64,000 nt of DNA, taken from the NCBI RefSeq assembly GCF_003290025.1, contig NZ_QNHG01000004.1, positions 418,058 through 482,057 of the forward strand, read 5' to 3'. Below, piece by piece: positions 17,480 through 26,228 of the stretch. This stretch comes from Pseudogemmobacter bohemicus. GTDB lineage: Bacteria > Pseudomonadota > Alphaproteobacteria > Rhodobacterales > Rhodobacteraceae. Position 1 is the stretch's first letter; each line of letters begins with the position of its first letter. The notes beneath the pieces were generated by a model, which saw nothing but the letters and a program-made list of their open reading frames with translations, made no database searches and was not told the DNA's origin. The position numbers and the translations under genes were made by a program.

Positions 17480-19161
17480 CAGAACCCCTCCAAAGGATTG
17501 AAATCGTAACTCTGAACACCCGCGCCGCCCGACCAGCCGCCATCGGACGGGGAGTGATCCATCGCGGAAACCGCCTCCTCGGCCAGCGCGGCGGTCAGCG
17601 GGCGGCCATCGGGCAGGCTTTCGGCCAGCATCATGTAGCCGCCGGCGTCGATCACATCGGCCGCCCGGTTGCCGCGCTTTTTCGGCACCCGCTCGGCATT
17701 GCCGGCCTTGTCGACCTCCTGCGCCCAGACGTAATCGTTCTCCAGGCCGCGCCGGATCATCTTGCAGCTGGGGTCGATCAGCAGCCCGGGCTCGCCGAAA
17801 TGGTTGAAATCCATCGCCGCCCGCCAGACCGACAGGCGCGGCTTCAGCCGGTTGCCGCCAAGGCGCTGCGGCTCGATCGGCAGGCGCGCAGCGGCGGAAA
17901 CCTCGTTGATCCAGGTGACATCCTCGAGGCTTTCATTCGCGTTGCCGGCCAGATCGCAGAAAGCCGGGTCATAGATCGGATGGCCCGGGAACCGCTCATC
18001 CAGCAAAGCCCGCAGCGCGCGACCGAAATCCGGCGCGAAGACGCTTTTCTTGAACCAGAGCTCCGCCAGGATCCGCCACTGGAAGGGCGCGAGGAACTGG
18101 CCGATCACGGCCGCCCCGAATTGCCCCTGGTCAAGGCCAATCCGCAGCGGCACCCCCGGGATCGCCCGCAGCGGCACCGGCGAATTATGGATCCGGGGCT
18201 TGAAGTGATCGAGGAAGACAGGATCCCCGATCCGGATATAGCCGATCTTGTTATAGATCAGCCGGTCAACATCATTGCCCCGCCCCTCGGCCTTCATCGC
18301 GGCGATGGCGCGCGGGTAGTATTTCCCCTTCAGGTTATCGAGGTTCTCGCAGCCATCCTCACCAAAGCCCGGCTGCCGGAAAAAGGTGATCTTGATCCCC
18401 TGCTCATCCAGCTCGCTGCGCACCGCCTTCGCCTGATCATCCATACCCTCGGCTTCGATGACCCGGACAGTCCAGTTTTCCTCATCCGGCGCGTTGTAGC
18501 TGGCCGAAACCTGCCCATAGCTGCGCATTTCCGGCGGCAGGTGCGCAAAATGGTCGGGCGGCGGGTAGCGGTCGATCCGGGTGATCCCTTTGGTGAAAAC
18601 CGCGACCGGGTTTGTATCGGCCTCCTCCATTGCCAGATCAGTGACCTGCACACCGCGCACATTCGCGTCGATCTCGGCCGGTGCCGATCCGAAGGCCATG
18701 AACTCTGCAATGAATTCGATGGGGCCCCACTGATCCTCGAACCTGATCGAGTGGGTCACCGGATCGCCGCGACCGCCAGCCCAGGAGCCGAGCTTCTTCG
18801 GCATCACTTCCCACCAGCTGGGGATCGTGGTCGACCAGAGCTGCCGATAGGTCTCGCGCACGATGGCGACCTTGTAGCGCCGGATCCCGTCGATCCCCGA
18901 GCGCGGCATCATCTGGGCCCGGCGGATCCTCGAGCGCAAATGCGCCGTGGTCTTGCCAGAGCCGACAGGGCCGCGTATGCCTATGACATCGTCGTCGCAA
19001 AGGAAAAACCGATGCGCGACCGGGCCGGGGGGCTTCCACAGATCAACGCGCGGGAATTCACGCGCCTCAGTGACCCCCTGGACAAATGCGTCGAGGGCTT
19101 TCGCGCCGTTGAGATCGCGGAAATCCTCTTCCTGCCGCAGCGTGAAAAGATCAAACGCCAT
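17479..19161 (-). CDS. Terminase large subunit
   Basis: The start chosen is ATG 19161 (MAFDLFTLRQEED), giving 560 residues. The ATPase part has a Walker A GPVGSGKT at residues 64-71, and KVAIVRETYRQLWSTTIPSW follows in the place of the usual adenine/coupling region. The acidic DLAMEEADTNP is the probable Walker B and catalytic segment. The C-terminal half contains PLRIGLDQGQFGAA, the first Asp of the RNase H-like nuclease fold, and later NRAADVIDAGGYM. It packages DNA with the small subunit encoded upstream. A longer reading to 19275 exists but lacks support. It heads the late gene block. Confidence 0.9.
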   Translation of the reverse strand: MAFDLFTLRQEEDFRDLNGAKALDAFVQGVTEAREFPRVDLWKPPGPVAHRFFLCDDDVIGIRGPVGSGKTTAHLRSRIRRAQMMPRSGIDGIRRYKVAIVRETYRQLWSTTIPSWWEVMPKKLGSWAGGRGDPVTHSIRFEDQWGPIEFIAEFMAFGSAPAEIDANVRGVQVTDLAMEEADTNPVAVFTKGITRIDRYPPPDHFAHLPPEMRSYGQVSASYNAPDEENWTVRVIEAEGMDDQAKAVRSELDEQGIKITFFRQPGFGEDGCENLDNLKGKYYPRAIAAMKAEGRGNDVDRLIYNKIGYIRIGDPVFLDHFKPRIHNSPVPLRAIPGVPLRIGLDQGQFGAAVIGQFLAPFQWRILAELWFKKSVFAPDFGRALRALLDERFPGHPIYDPAFCDLAGNANESLEDVTWINEVSAAARLPIEPQRLGGNRLKPRLSVWRAAMDFNHFGEPGLLIDPSCKMIRRGLENDYVWAQEVDKAGNAERVPKKRGNRAADVIDAGGYMMLAESLPDGRPLTAALAEEAVSAMDHSPSDGGWSGGAGVQSYDFNPLEGF

Positions 19162-19369
19162 AGGCCATACCCCCCACCCCATTGGCCGGTCGGAAATTTC
19201 GGCCCATACCCCCCTGCCCTGGCCGCGCCGCGTCCCATTTCCTGAATGGGGTCGGAGGCACGGGGATACGATCAAAGGCGTGGGGGCGCCCCCCGGGTCG
19301 GGTCGAGGTCAGGCCCCGCGCGAGGCAAGGCAGGGGGGGGGTGGTCGCGCCGGCACGGCCGAGGATCAG

Positions 19370-19390
19370 CCCCAGATTTGCGATCTGGGG
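19370..19390 (-). other. Perfect hairpin in the terminase intergenic region
   Basis: CCCCAGAT and ATCTGGGG are separated by TTGCG. It sits in the 280-base gap (19162-19440) between the small and large terminase genes, which otherwise holds no gene that I can support. It might be a transcript-processing or regulatory hairpin, or part of a packaging recognition site; neither is shown. Confidence 0.4.
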
Positions 19391-19440
19391 GGCGACCGAT
19401 TTTTTACCCTGCCATTTCAGGCACTTAATCATTGCGTCCG

Positions 19441-20013
19441 TCACTCATCATCCGACGCCGCAGCATCGCCCCCGCTAACCTGTTGATTTTGCTCGATCTG
19501 CATCATGCGCACGTCCAACGGCGCGAAGCCCGCGCCAGCGCCAGGCATCGCGCCCTGCACCGCGACCGCAGCCGCATCGCCGGCCATCAGGATGTTGACC
19601 GCAGGCGCCTGCACCGCGATGTCAGGCGTGATCTTGGCATGCCAGTAGGGCATCAGCTCCGCCGCAGCCTGCCGCATCTCGCGCGCCACCAGCATCACCG
19701 GCTCGCCCAGCGTCGCCGCGATCTGCGCCGCATAGCCCAGCGGATGCAGATCCGGCCGATCGAGGCCCGCCAGCATCGCCAGCTGTTCCGCCGGATCGCG
19801 GTAGCCGCGCGCCGCCATCAGCTCGCGGATCTTGCCGCGCAGCTTGTTCGAGGATCCGGCAGGCCTGCCCGGCCCGCGCCGATCCTCGACCGGCACTGCC
19901 TCACCCTGATCACCGCCGAACATGTCGAGCTGGCCGCCCGCCTCACGCTCAGCCAGCAGCGCCCGGCCTGCCGCCATGGCGATTTCGCGCGGATCCGGCT
20001 TATCACCAGCCAT
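19441..20013 (-). CDS. Terminase small subunit, probable
   Basis: This protein has 190 residues from ATG 20013 (MAGDKPDPREIAMAAGRALL). The middle holds RRGPGRPAGSSNKLRGKIRE, an AT-hook-like GRP motif then a helix, typical of small terminases of this type, followed by a long helical segment and a Gly/Ala-rich tail. Position immediately upstream of the large subunit supports DNA recognition for packaging. It follows the repeat-rich noncoding stretch 20014-20505. Confidence 0.72.
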   Translation of the reverse strand: MAGDKPDPREIAMAAGRALLAEREAGGQLDMFGGDQGEAVPVEDRRGPGRPAGSSNKLRGKIRELMAARGYRDPAEQLAMLAGLDRPDLHPLGYAAQIAATLGEPVMLVAREMRQAAAELMPYWHAKITPDIAVQAPAVNILMAGDAAAVAVQGAMPGAGAGFAPLDVRMMQIEQNQQVSGGDAAASDDE

Positions 20014-20505
20014 CGCAGGCACCCCGCGACGCAATAAAACCAGAATATTTTATTGTTTTCAGCGGCTTGTCCGAAATCGGCAGGGTCAGAGCCAGCCCAA
20101 CTACTACGTTGTAGGGGCGACGTAGGGGGCGGCGTAGGGCTTTTTCTTTCTTTTTCTCTTTCAGGAACAAAGAGATAAGAGAAGATACTACGCCACTACG
20201 CAAAAAACAGGTGCATACGTGCGCGCATCCGCGCCCGCCTGTGCACACACATGTATATGGTGAATTTTGGCGTAGGGGCGTAGTGGACGGGTCTAAGCCG
20301 TTGAAACAGCAGACATAAAAGCCACTACGTCGCCCCCTACGTCCGACGCCCGAAAACGTAGGGGCGTAGGGGATGGATACCGGGAAATTATCCCCCGAAC
20401 CCGGGTCGAAAGCCCCGCCCTTCGCGCTCTTAATGGCAAGCGTCGGGTGCGGGTCAGGGCAGACACTACTCCGCCGCGCTATGGTCGGGCAAGCCTCCAG
20501 CATCG
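20014..20505. other. Repeat-rich noncoding stretch, candidate phage origin
   Basis: I see no credible gene in these 490 bases between the terminase and primase/helicase genes. The segment has five clusters of a CGTAGGGG/CTACG(C) motif plus purine/pyrimidine-biased tracts (TTTTTCTTTCTTTTTCTC near 20141). It lies immediately after the replication gene. An open reading on the minus strand (20503-20003) crosses the repeats, is Cys/Arg-rich and looks spurious. Confidence 0.55.
20102..20372. repeat. CTACG/CGTAGGGG iteron-like repeat array
   Basis: Five clusters: 20102-20139 (one CTACG then three GTAGGG-type units), 20187-20201 (ACTACGCCACTACGC), 20269-20286 (GGCGTAGGGGCGTAGTGG), 20322-20343 (CCACTACGTCGCCCCCTACG and two more bases), and 20356-20372 (ACGTAGGGGCGTAGGGG). 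The third and fourth are near-perfect inverted copies. Spacing is irregular and both orientations occur. Iterated sites beside a primase/helicase gene resemble initiator-binding origins. Confidence 0.7.
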
Positions 20506-22479
20506 TCAGTAATGATCCTCCGGAATATCGCCGGTATCGCCGCCGGCAACGGGTGCGGGGGCAGGCACAAGGCCGCCATCCTCACTGTCGAGGGCCATCA
20601 GGCCCGGAATGGACGAAAACGGGATCTCAGAGCCGCGCGTCTGGATCCCCTCGAGGTAGCGCGAGGTTGCCGAGGCCGTGGCGCCTGGCACGCGCTGCAG
20701 GGACTGCGTCCAGGCGCCGCCCGCCCAGTCCGACTTCTCAAACAGCGCCTTCAGCCCTGCCAACTGTTTGGTGGCAACGAACAGGACAGGCTCCTCGGCC
20801 GAGCCGATCACCCGTAAGCCGAAGGGCGCCAGATAGCGGTTAGCGATCTTCGCCCGATCAGCATCACCCGCGAAAGCATCCTCGCCAAACATGCGCCGCG
20901 CAGCACCAGGGCGCTGCCCTGCCACCTTCAGCCAGCTGGCAATGGTGTGGGCCTGCCCCTTGCGCATCGGGTCGATCATCTGGGTCAGGAGCCATGTGAT
21001 GACATCATCGGCATCCGACCCGATCTCGGTCAGATCGTTGCGCACCGCCTTAGCCACCTTCAGGGCCCATCCGGCCACGGCCTCGGGTGCGGGGAGATCG
21101 GCATTCTCGGCCATATCTGCCATCGCCAGCACCGTGGCCCAGTTGTCGCCGCGCCGGCCATCGATGCCCTTTGCCGCCAGCCCGACGCGCCAGCGATCCA
21201 GCCGCTCCGCCCAGGTGGGCCAGCGCCCGATCAGCAGCCGCTTCAGCGCATGACCGCGCTTCGTCCAGATGTCAGATCGCAGGATCGGCGGTGCCTTATG
21301 GCCTTCCGGGAAGGGATCGAGATCGAGGATCAGGATGCGCGAGCGATCCTGCGGCTTCAGCTTGCCCGGGATCAGGATCGAGGAGGCGACAAAGGTGGAG
21401 CGGATCACCGTCTCAGTGGTGGACTGATCCGGGTTCGACCGGATCCGCCGGCCGCCGGAGCTGGCGATCCGCATCAGCTCGATAATCGCGGCCTCTTTGG
21501 TCGATCCCTGATCGCCCGGCTCGAGTTCGTCGAGCGCCACGGGAAGCGTGGACAGCCGCAGGAAGTTCGAGATCGAGGCCGCAGTGGCGTTTTCCGCCTT
21601 CAGCAGCCCCTTCTCGCCGCCCATCAGCAGCATGATCAGCCGCTGCAGCCGGCTCTTGCCCGTAGAGGCCCCGCCGGTGAGCCAAAAGCTCGGCCGCCAT
21701 TCCAGCGCCCCGCCCAGGATCATGCAGCAGATCATCCCGATGGCAATTTGCGCATCCAGATCACCCCGGCGCCAGCGCCAGCTTTCAAACTCTTCCCGGA
21801 TCGCAGGCATCGGCCCGGGATCTGTCACCGCCGCCGCAGGGTGCGGGATCGGCGGGGCGGCGGGATAGATCTTGCCGCCCATGGCCGAGGGCGGGATCTC
21901 ATCGCCACCCTTCAGCAGCACATCGCCGCAATGGTAGATCAGATTGCCGTCATCATCGGACCAGGCCCCGACGCCGCGCACCGTGCCGACCGGATCAAAC
22001 ATGCCCTTGTCGGCACAGGCCGAGATGATGTCCGAGGCCGCCGTCGTCGCATCAAACCGCATCGGCTGCGGCTTGTCGCTGCCCCGCGCAAAGGTCGGGT
22101 ATCGGTGCCACAGGAGGTGCTGGCGGTTCCCGAACAGCTTGGCGATCGACTGAATATCGATCTTCACCAGCGTTTTCAGCTGGCCATGCAGATCGATCAG
22201 ATACATCCGGTCATCATTGAAACCGAGCGGCGTGACCGGGCAGCCCTTCCAGATCTCGCCCGGCGGCCGCTCGCTGTTCTTGCGCGCGCCCGGCAGGGTT
22301 TCCTTCTCGGGCTTCGGTGCCTTGCCTTTGCCGCCATCACCGCCGCCCCCCGAAGGCCGGGGAGGATCCTTCGGCGGCGCGCCGGCGCCACCGCCAGCCC
22401 CATCGGCCAGCGGAGCCTGATCGAGATCCCGCGCCAACTGGTCAACAGGGCGCAGCTCGCGGACATTGTCCTCGTTCAT
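20506..22479 (-). CDS. Phage primase/helicase-type P-loop ATPase
   Basis: This protein has 657 residues. A Pro/Gly-rich linker (residues about 25-75) precedes a domain with GNRQHLLWHRYPTF. The ATPase core has Walker A GGASTGKS (269-276), a Walker B-like LPVALDELE (312-320) and a conserved SSGGRRIRSNPDQST region. This is the layout of phage replication helicases of the DUF927-like/superfamily-3-like kind. It is encoded with a Toprim primase and beside repeats that may be its origin. The segment 20596-21027 is duplicated in inverted orientation at 29705-30136 with 15 differences in 144 residues by my count. Confidence 0.8.
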   Translation of the reverse strand: MNEDNVRELRPVDQLARDLDQAPLADGAGGGAGAPPKDPPRPSGGGGDGGKGKAPKPEKETLPGARKNSERPPGEIWKGCPVTPLGFNDDRMYLIDLHGQLKTLVKIDIQSIAKLFGNRQHLLWHRYPTFARGSDKPQPMRFDATTAASDIISACADKGMFDPVGTVRGVGAWSDDDGNLIYHCGDVLLKGGDEIPPSAMGGKIYPAAPPIPHPAAAVTDPGPMPAIREEFESWRWRRGDLDAQIAIGMICCMILGGALEWRPSFWLTGGASTGKSRLQRLIMLLMGGEKGLLKAENATAASISNFLRLSTLPVALDELEPGDQGSTKEAAIIELMRIASSGGRRIRSNPDQSTTETVIRSTFVASSILIPGKLKPQDRSRILILDLDPFPEGHKAPPILRSDIWTKRGHALKRLLIGRWPTWAERLDRWRVGLAAKGIDGRRGDNWATVLAMADMAENADLPAPEAVAGWALKVAKAVRNDLTEIGSDADDVITWLLTQMIDPMRKGQAHTIASWLKVAGQRPGAARRMFGEDAFAGDADRAKIANRYLAPFGLRVIGSAEEPVLFVATKQLAGLKALFEKSDWAGGAWTQSLQRVPGATASATSRYLEGIQTRGSEIPFSSIPGLMALDSEDGGLVPAPAPVAGGDTGDIPEDHY

Positions 22480-23171
22480 GCTGCGCCGCCCTCTGTCAGG
22501 GCGGCGCGGATGCGGGCGGCGTAGTCGGCTTGGGCGGCGTCGTGAGCCTCGCCGGGATCTGGGAAAATGGCATCTATGCCGTCAGATGTCGAAAGAAACT
22601 CGTCGCAGGTGTGCCACTCGATCCGCACTTTGAAGCCGTCGCCATCCTCGCCGTCGATGGAATATCCGATAGGCAGGCGCGTACTGGCGTAGCCCGTAGA
22701 CATGTCCAGCCCCTTTACCTTCATCTCCCCGACACGGGCCAGCGCGGCGTCACGCTCGGCCAAGGCAATCGTCAACTCCTCCTGCTTTGCGTCCGCCTCC
22801 AAAACGTAGGCATCACGCTCGGCTTCCACCCTCGCGACACGAGCGTTGAGGGCAACCACCTCCTGCTCAGAAGTCAGGATGCTTTCACCCATGATTTTAT
22901 GAGCATCCCACTCGTCTCTCAGGTCACGCAGCGTATCCGCGTCATTGCTACTCCCGAAAAACTGGCGATCTCCATCATCCTCGATCGCCCCAGCAACCAC
23001 GGCGACGCGATGATAGACCTTGGCGATGACATTTCGCGCGGTTTTCAGTGCTGCCCTGGACGTTTCAGCGCGACCTTCGGCAACCTCAACGGCGATTTTC
23101 TCTTGCCGCAACTGCCCTTGCAGACGCTCGACTTCCGCAGTCAAAACTGCGCTCCGGACAGCTTCGCTCAC
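22476..23171 (-). CDS. Coiled-coil phage protein of unknown function
   Basis: Residues 1-140 of this 231-residue protein look like an extended coiled coil with heptad-like Leu/Val/Ala spacing (VLTAEVERLQGQLRQEKIAV; ALNARVARVEAERDAYVLEA). The C-terminal part is acidic and ends with QADYAARIRAALTEGGAA. It lies between, and overlaps by 4 bases, the Toprim primase upstream and the helicase downstream, so it may help the replication complex. I do not recognise a family. Confidence 0.6.
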   Translation of the reverse strand: MSEAVRSAVLTAEVERLQGQLRQEKIAVEVAEGRAETSRAALKTARNVIAKVYHRVAVVAGAIEDDGDRQFFGSSNDADTLRDLRDEWDAHKIMGESILTSEQEVVALNARVARVEAERDAYVLEADAKQEELTIALAERDAALARVGEMKVKGLDMSTGYASTRLPIGYSIDGEDGDGFKVRIEWHTCDEFLSTSDGIDAIFPDPGEAHDAAQADYAARIRAALTEGGAA

Positions 23172-24388
23172 GCTACCCCCTCCATTTCCTTGAGAACGCG
23201 CCGCAGCGCATCATTCAGATCCTCACCCGGGATCCGTGATTTCCAGACCCGCACCACCCGGCCGGCCCGCTTGTGTTTCGCGACCGCCTCGGCCAGCTGC
23301 GCCTGCGCCTGGGCGCCCTGGTCATTGTCGGCCGCCAGGATCACTTCCGAGACATTCGCCGGCAGCTCGACCTCACCGAGGTTCCAGATCGACCCCGCCG
23401 CGATCACCCGCTCAGGATCGAGGCCGGCCAGATGCCGCAGCATCACGCCTGAAAGCCCGTTCTCGATCCCCTCGGCTATGAAAACCCGCGTCCCGGGCGG
23501 GCATTGCGACAGCGCAGCCCCCCGACCACCGCGCGGGCCCAGCCCGTTGCACAGCCGGATCGAGCCGCCGGTGTAATCCGAGAACACCTTTTTCGCGTCC
23601 GGCAGATCCGCCTTGACCCAGCCCCGCTCGCCCAGGGCCAGATAGGTCCGGTGGCAGTCGATGATCCGACCCTTCAGCGCGATGGCCGTCAGCATGGCCG
23701 GCATCCTCACCGCCTTGCCTTTGACCCGGCGGAAGGAAACTTCACCGCTGTCCGGATCAACATGCTCTTCGCGCACATCCGGCACATAGAAGCATTCCGG
23801 GTGATACCGGATCGCGCCCGGGGCATGGCCCAGAAGGGAGAGATCTATCCCCCTGCCTTTCAGGTAGAGATCCACCGGCGAGCCGCGCAGCTCACGCTGG
23901 CCCGACAACCAAAGCGCCTCGGCCTTCTTCTGTTTCTTCAGGAGCTGCGCCGCCCGATCGACAACCTGCGCCTCGCGCTCGCGCTTCAGCCGCGCCGCAT
24001 GTTCCTCGCGCTGGCGCCGGGTGGCAGGATCCTCGGTCTCGAGGCCCAGAAACCGCCGCGCCTCGGCCAGCGCATCCCGCGCATGCGTCAGGCCCAGCGA
24101 CATCCCGATCAGATCGATCAGATCGCCGGTCAGATATTTGCCGCGCCCGCTGCCCGCCGGCGCACAGGCGAAATCCACCCACCGCCCGGCATCAGGCCCG
24201 GACATATGGATGCAAAACGAGCCCACATTATTGTCGACCCGCCCCGGGTTCAGCGTGAAATAGAGGCTTCCCTTGTGAAACGCCCCCGGCGCCTCGGGCG
24301 CATAGCGCGACACGACGCTGTCGATCTGCGCCAGCAGCCGATCCTTGATCGTCTCGATCGAGACTTGCTGGCGGGGCTCATAGCTCAT
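23168..24388 (-). CDS. Toprim-domain primase
   Basis: ATG 24388 (MSYEPRQQVSIETIKDRLL) overlaps the upstream stop and gives 406 residues. The N-terminal region has a Cys/His-poor primase-like segment including GPDAGRWVDFACAPAGSGRG, which matches phage and plasmid primases that handle DNA-template recognition. A charged linker (about 120-165) follows. The Toprim part shows RVFIAEGIENGLSG (catalytic E306) and VILAADNDQG (D354 and D356). It would prime phage replication together with the P-loop ATPase two genes downstream. Confidence 0.82.
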   Translation of the reverse strand: MSYEPRQQVSIETIKDRLLAQIDSVVSRYAPEAPGAFHKGSLYFTLNPGRVDNNVGSFCIHMSGPDAGRWVDFACAPAGSGRGKYLTGDLIDLIGMSLGLTHARDALAEARRFLGLETEDPATRRQREEHAARLKREREAQVVDRAAQLLKKQKKAEALWLSGQRELRGSPVDLYLKGRGIDLSLLGHAPGAIRYHPECFYVPDVREEHVDPDSGEVSFRRVKGKAVRMPAMLTAIALKGRIIDCHRTYLALGERGWVKADLPDAKKVFSDYTGGSIRLCNGLGPRGGRGAALSQCPPGTRVFIAEGIENGLSGVMLRHLAGLDPERVIAAGSIWNLGEVELPANVSEVILAADNDQGAQAQAQLAEAVAKHKRAGRVVRVWKSRIPGEDLNDALRRVLKEMEGVA

Positions 24389-24816
24389 CCCGCCTTGCCC
24401 CGCATCTGCACCACCTGCCCGGTGGCCTGCGCCTCTTTCATCCGGGTGGCGGTTTGCAGGTCTTCCCAGGCACAGCCGAGCCGCATCACGAAAAACGGCG
24501 CCAACACCCGCCACAGGGGGGTATGAACAAACCACCAGTCGCGCGAGGCGGCCAGATCAGCGCCATGCGTCTGCCGGTAGCCCGCGACGATATCCGCCGC
24601 GTCCAGCACCTCCTCGAACTTCTGATCCTGGCTCAGCTCGCGCCGCGCCTTCGGCAGCGCCTCGACCAGCAGATCCAGCGCCAGCATATTTGTGCTGTCA
24701 TCGCGACCGAGCGCCAGCACCGCCAATGCGTTCACCACGACCTGCTGCGCCATGCTCAGCCGGGCCGGGCGCGGATGCGGGATCAGATCTTCTGCACCGA
24801 CATCAGCCATCGACAT
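24385..24816 (-). CDS. Hypothetical phage early protein
   Basis: This helical protein of 143 residues (MSMADVGAEDLIPHPRPARL, then LALDLLVEALPKARRELSQD) contains a conserved-looking DWWFVHTPLWRVLAPFFVMR segment near its C-terminus. It is encoded between a small regulator-side gene and the Toprim primase, overlapping both. I do not recognise it. Confidence 0.6.
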   Translation of the reverse strand: MSMADVGAEDLIPHPRPARLSMAQQVVVNALAVLALGRDDSTNMLALDLLVEALPKARRELSQDQKFEEVLDAADIVAGYRQTHGADLAASRDWWFVHTPLWRVLAPFFVMRLGCAWEDLQTATRMKEAQATGQVVQMRGKAG

Positions 24817-25108
24817 CGCTCCGGTAGCGCGCCGGCGCTGTAGCCTCGGGGTTCAGAACCACCCGCAACGCCACCCCCAGCTCCTCGCCCAGCAGGCGCA
24901 GCGCATAGGCATCGCGCTTCAGCGCCGGATATCGATCAGCAAAGCTGAGCACCGCCTGGCGCAACGCGTCACCGGGCAGAAGCGCATCCATCGCGCGCTC
25001 CTCCATTTCATCGACACGCCAAGGCGAAAGGTTGTTCTGCCGCGCCAGCATCGACACCGACAGCATGGCCGTCATCACACCCACCCGGGCATGAGCTTCA
25101 TTCGTCAT
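24803..25108 (-). CDS. Hypothetical phage early protein
   Basis: I take ATG 25108 (MTNEAHARVGVMTAMLSVSM) as the start, giving 101 helical residues with DEMEERAMDALLPGDALRQA and LKRDAYALRLLGEELG. The same frame is open further upstream to 25291, including a Cys-rich stretch (CNCPEACMDPRCHCVDPRGD) that could be an N-terminal extension or chance. It lies between the Cro-like gene and the next early gene. No family is recognised. Confidence 0.55.
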   Translation of the reverse strand: MTNEAHARVGVMTAMLSVSMLARQNNLSPWRVDEMEERAMDALLPGDALRQAVLSFADRYPALKRDAYALRLLGEELGVALRVVLNPEATAPARYRSDVDG

Positions 25109-25241
25109 GCAAGACACCCCGCAAAGAAAGGGCGGCGGCCGCAAGGGAGAGCCACGGCCGCCGCAGGTGTCACCCCTGGGATCGACGCAATGGCAGCGCG
25201 GATCCATACAGGCTTCTGGGCAGTTACAGGGGCGATTGAAT

Positions 25242-25532
25242 TCATTGCGCCGCCACCTTTCCGGCAGCGCGGTCGGCAAGGATCGCGGCAATATCTTCCT
25301 CGCGCGCGCCCCAGATCAGGTGATCCGGGGTCAGGCCGAGACCGTGGCGAGCTGAGTGCGCCAGCAGCAGGCGCATATGGATCGCAGAGGTGATGTCCCC
25401 TGCCGCCCGCCCCTTCGCCGGGTGACGCCAGGCGAAAGGAACCTTATCGGCCACGCCGATAGCAGCAGCAATCTGCTCGGGCTTACCGATCAGCGCTTCG
25501 CATACTTGCATTGGTGTCAGGTCGCTACTCAT
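25242..25532 (-). CDS. Cro-like phage regulator
   Basis: The 96-residue protein starts at ATG 25532 (MSSDLTPMQVCEALIGKPEQ). An upstream in-frame Met at 25610 would place coding sequence through the operators, so I use the downstream one. The helix-turn-helix reads EQIAAAIGVADKVPFAWRHP, then AIHMRLLLAHSARHGLGLTP. It is the first gene of the leftward early operon and diverges from the CI-like gene, so it should compete for the same operators in the lytic switch. Confidence 0.65.
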   Translation of the reverse strand: MSSDLTPMQVCEALIGKPEQIAAAIGVADKVPFAWRHPAKGRAAGDITSAIHMRLLLAHSARHGLGLTPDHLIWGAREEDIAAILADRAAGKVAAQ

Positions 25533-25565
25533 GACGCAACATCTAGCGCCGCAAGATTTGCCCCC

Positions 25566-25613
25566 GCAAGTCATATTTTGCGATTTCGGCAATATGAATT
25601 GAGGTAGCAAGTC
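25566..25613. promoter_or_regulatory. Operator region between cro-like and cI-like genes
   Basis: The gap 25533-25628 contains GCAAGTC at 25566-25572 and 25607-25613, and TTTGCGATTTCGGCAAT at 25577-25593. The 17-base site is an imperfect palindrome with TTGC and GCAA ends and matches a site at 26821-26837 at 15 of 17 bases. The position and sharing fit repressor operators. I cannot place promoters confidently. Confidence 0.6.
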
Positions 25614-25628
25614 CCTACTTCAAACCGC

Positions 25629-26228
25629 ATGGATGATAAGTGGTTCAAACAGCAGCAAAAGAAGGCCGGCGTCACGGCAGATCAGATTGCCGCCAGACTG
25701 GGCCGCCACCCCTCGGTGGTTTCGAAAATCCTGAACGCAAAACAGAATATGACCCTTGACTGGGCCAAAGCGTTCGCGGACAGCCTCAACCAGCCGCTGG
25801 CTACCATCCTTGAAAAGGCCGGCGTCACAGACGAAGCATCCGCCCGACAGATCATACCCGGCTTCGCAGAGAGCGATGTTGCCCCTTTCATATCGCAGGG
25901 TGCGGAACAGCGCGGGACCGTCACGATTGCCGAGGCCTTCGGCGCGAAACCCGGGATCGACATCTGGCGCGTAAAGGGCGACGCGATGGCCCTGGCCGGC
26001 TATCGAGAGGGCGATTTCATCCTGGTCGATACCTTCCAGGCCGAACGCGCGAAAGCCGGCGATGTGGTGATCGCCCAGATCTATGACCGCCAGGGCAGCG
26101 CGACCACGGTGCTGCGCCAGTTCCAGCCACCAGTGCTTGTTTGCCCGAAAGATCTTTCAGTTCATGTCGTTGACAACAACAATGTAGTGATCATGGGCAA
26201 AGTCACCGCCAGCTGGAGGACAAATTGA
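25629..26228 (+). CDS. CI-like repressor with S24-type C-domain lacking the catalytic Ser
   Basis: The protein has 199 residues. An N-terminal HTH spans about residues 13-60 (AGVTADQIAARLGRHPSVVS). The C-terminal half is a LexA/CI S24-like fold: IDIWRVKGDAMALAGYREGD, then KAGDVVIAQIYDRQGSATTV. The usual GDSM motif reads GDAM here (A119 in place of the nucleophilic Ser), so RecA-stimulated self-cleavage should not occur. It diverges from the Cro-like gene and is followed, with a TTGA overlap, by a small membrane protein. It should maintain lysogeny; induction may need an antirepressor. Confidence 0.8.
   Translation: MDDKWFKQQQKKAGVTADQIAARLGRHPSVVSKILNAKQNMTLDWAKAFADSLNQPLATILEKAGVTDEASARQIIPGFAESDVAPFISQGAEQRGTVTIAEAFGAKPGIDIWRVKGDAMALAGYREGDFILVDTFQAERAKAGDVVIAQIYDRQGSATTVLRQFQPPVLVCPKDLSVHVVDNNNVVIMGKVTASWRTN

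Noticed and set aside
20003-20503. A 166-residue minus-strand frame across the repeat array
   Set aside because: Cys/Arg/Pro-rich composition, overlap with the small terminase start region and the repeats; more likely noncoding.
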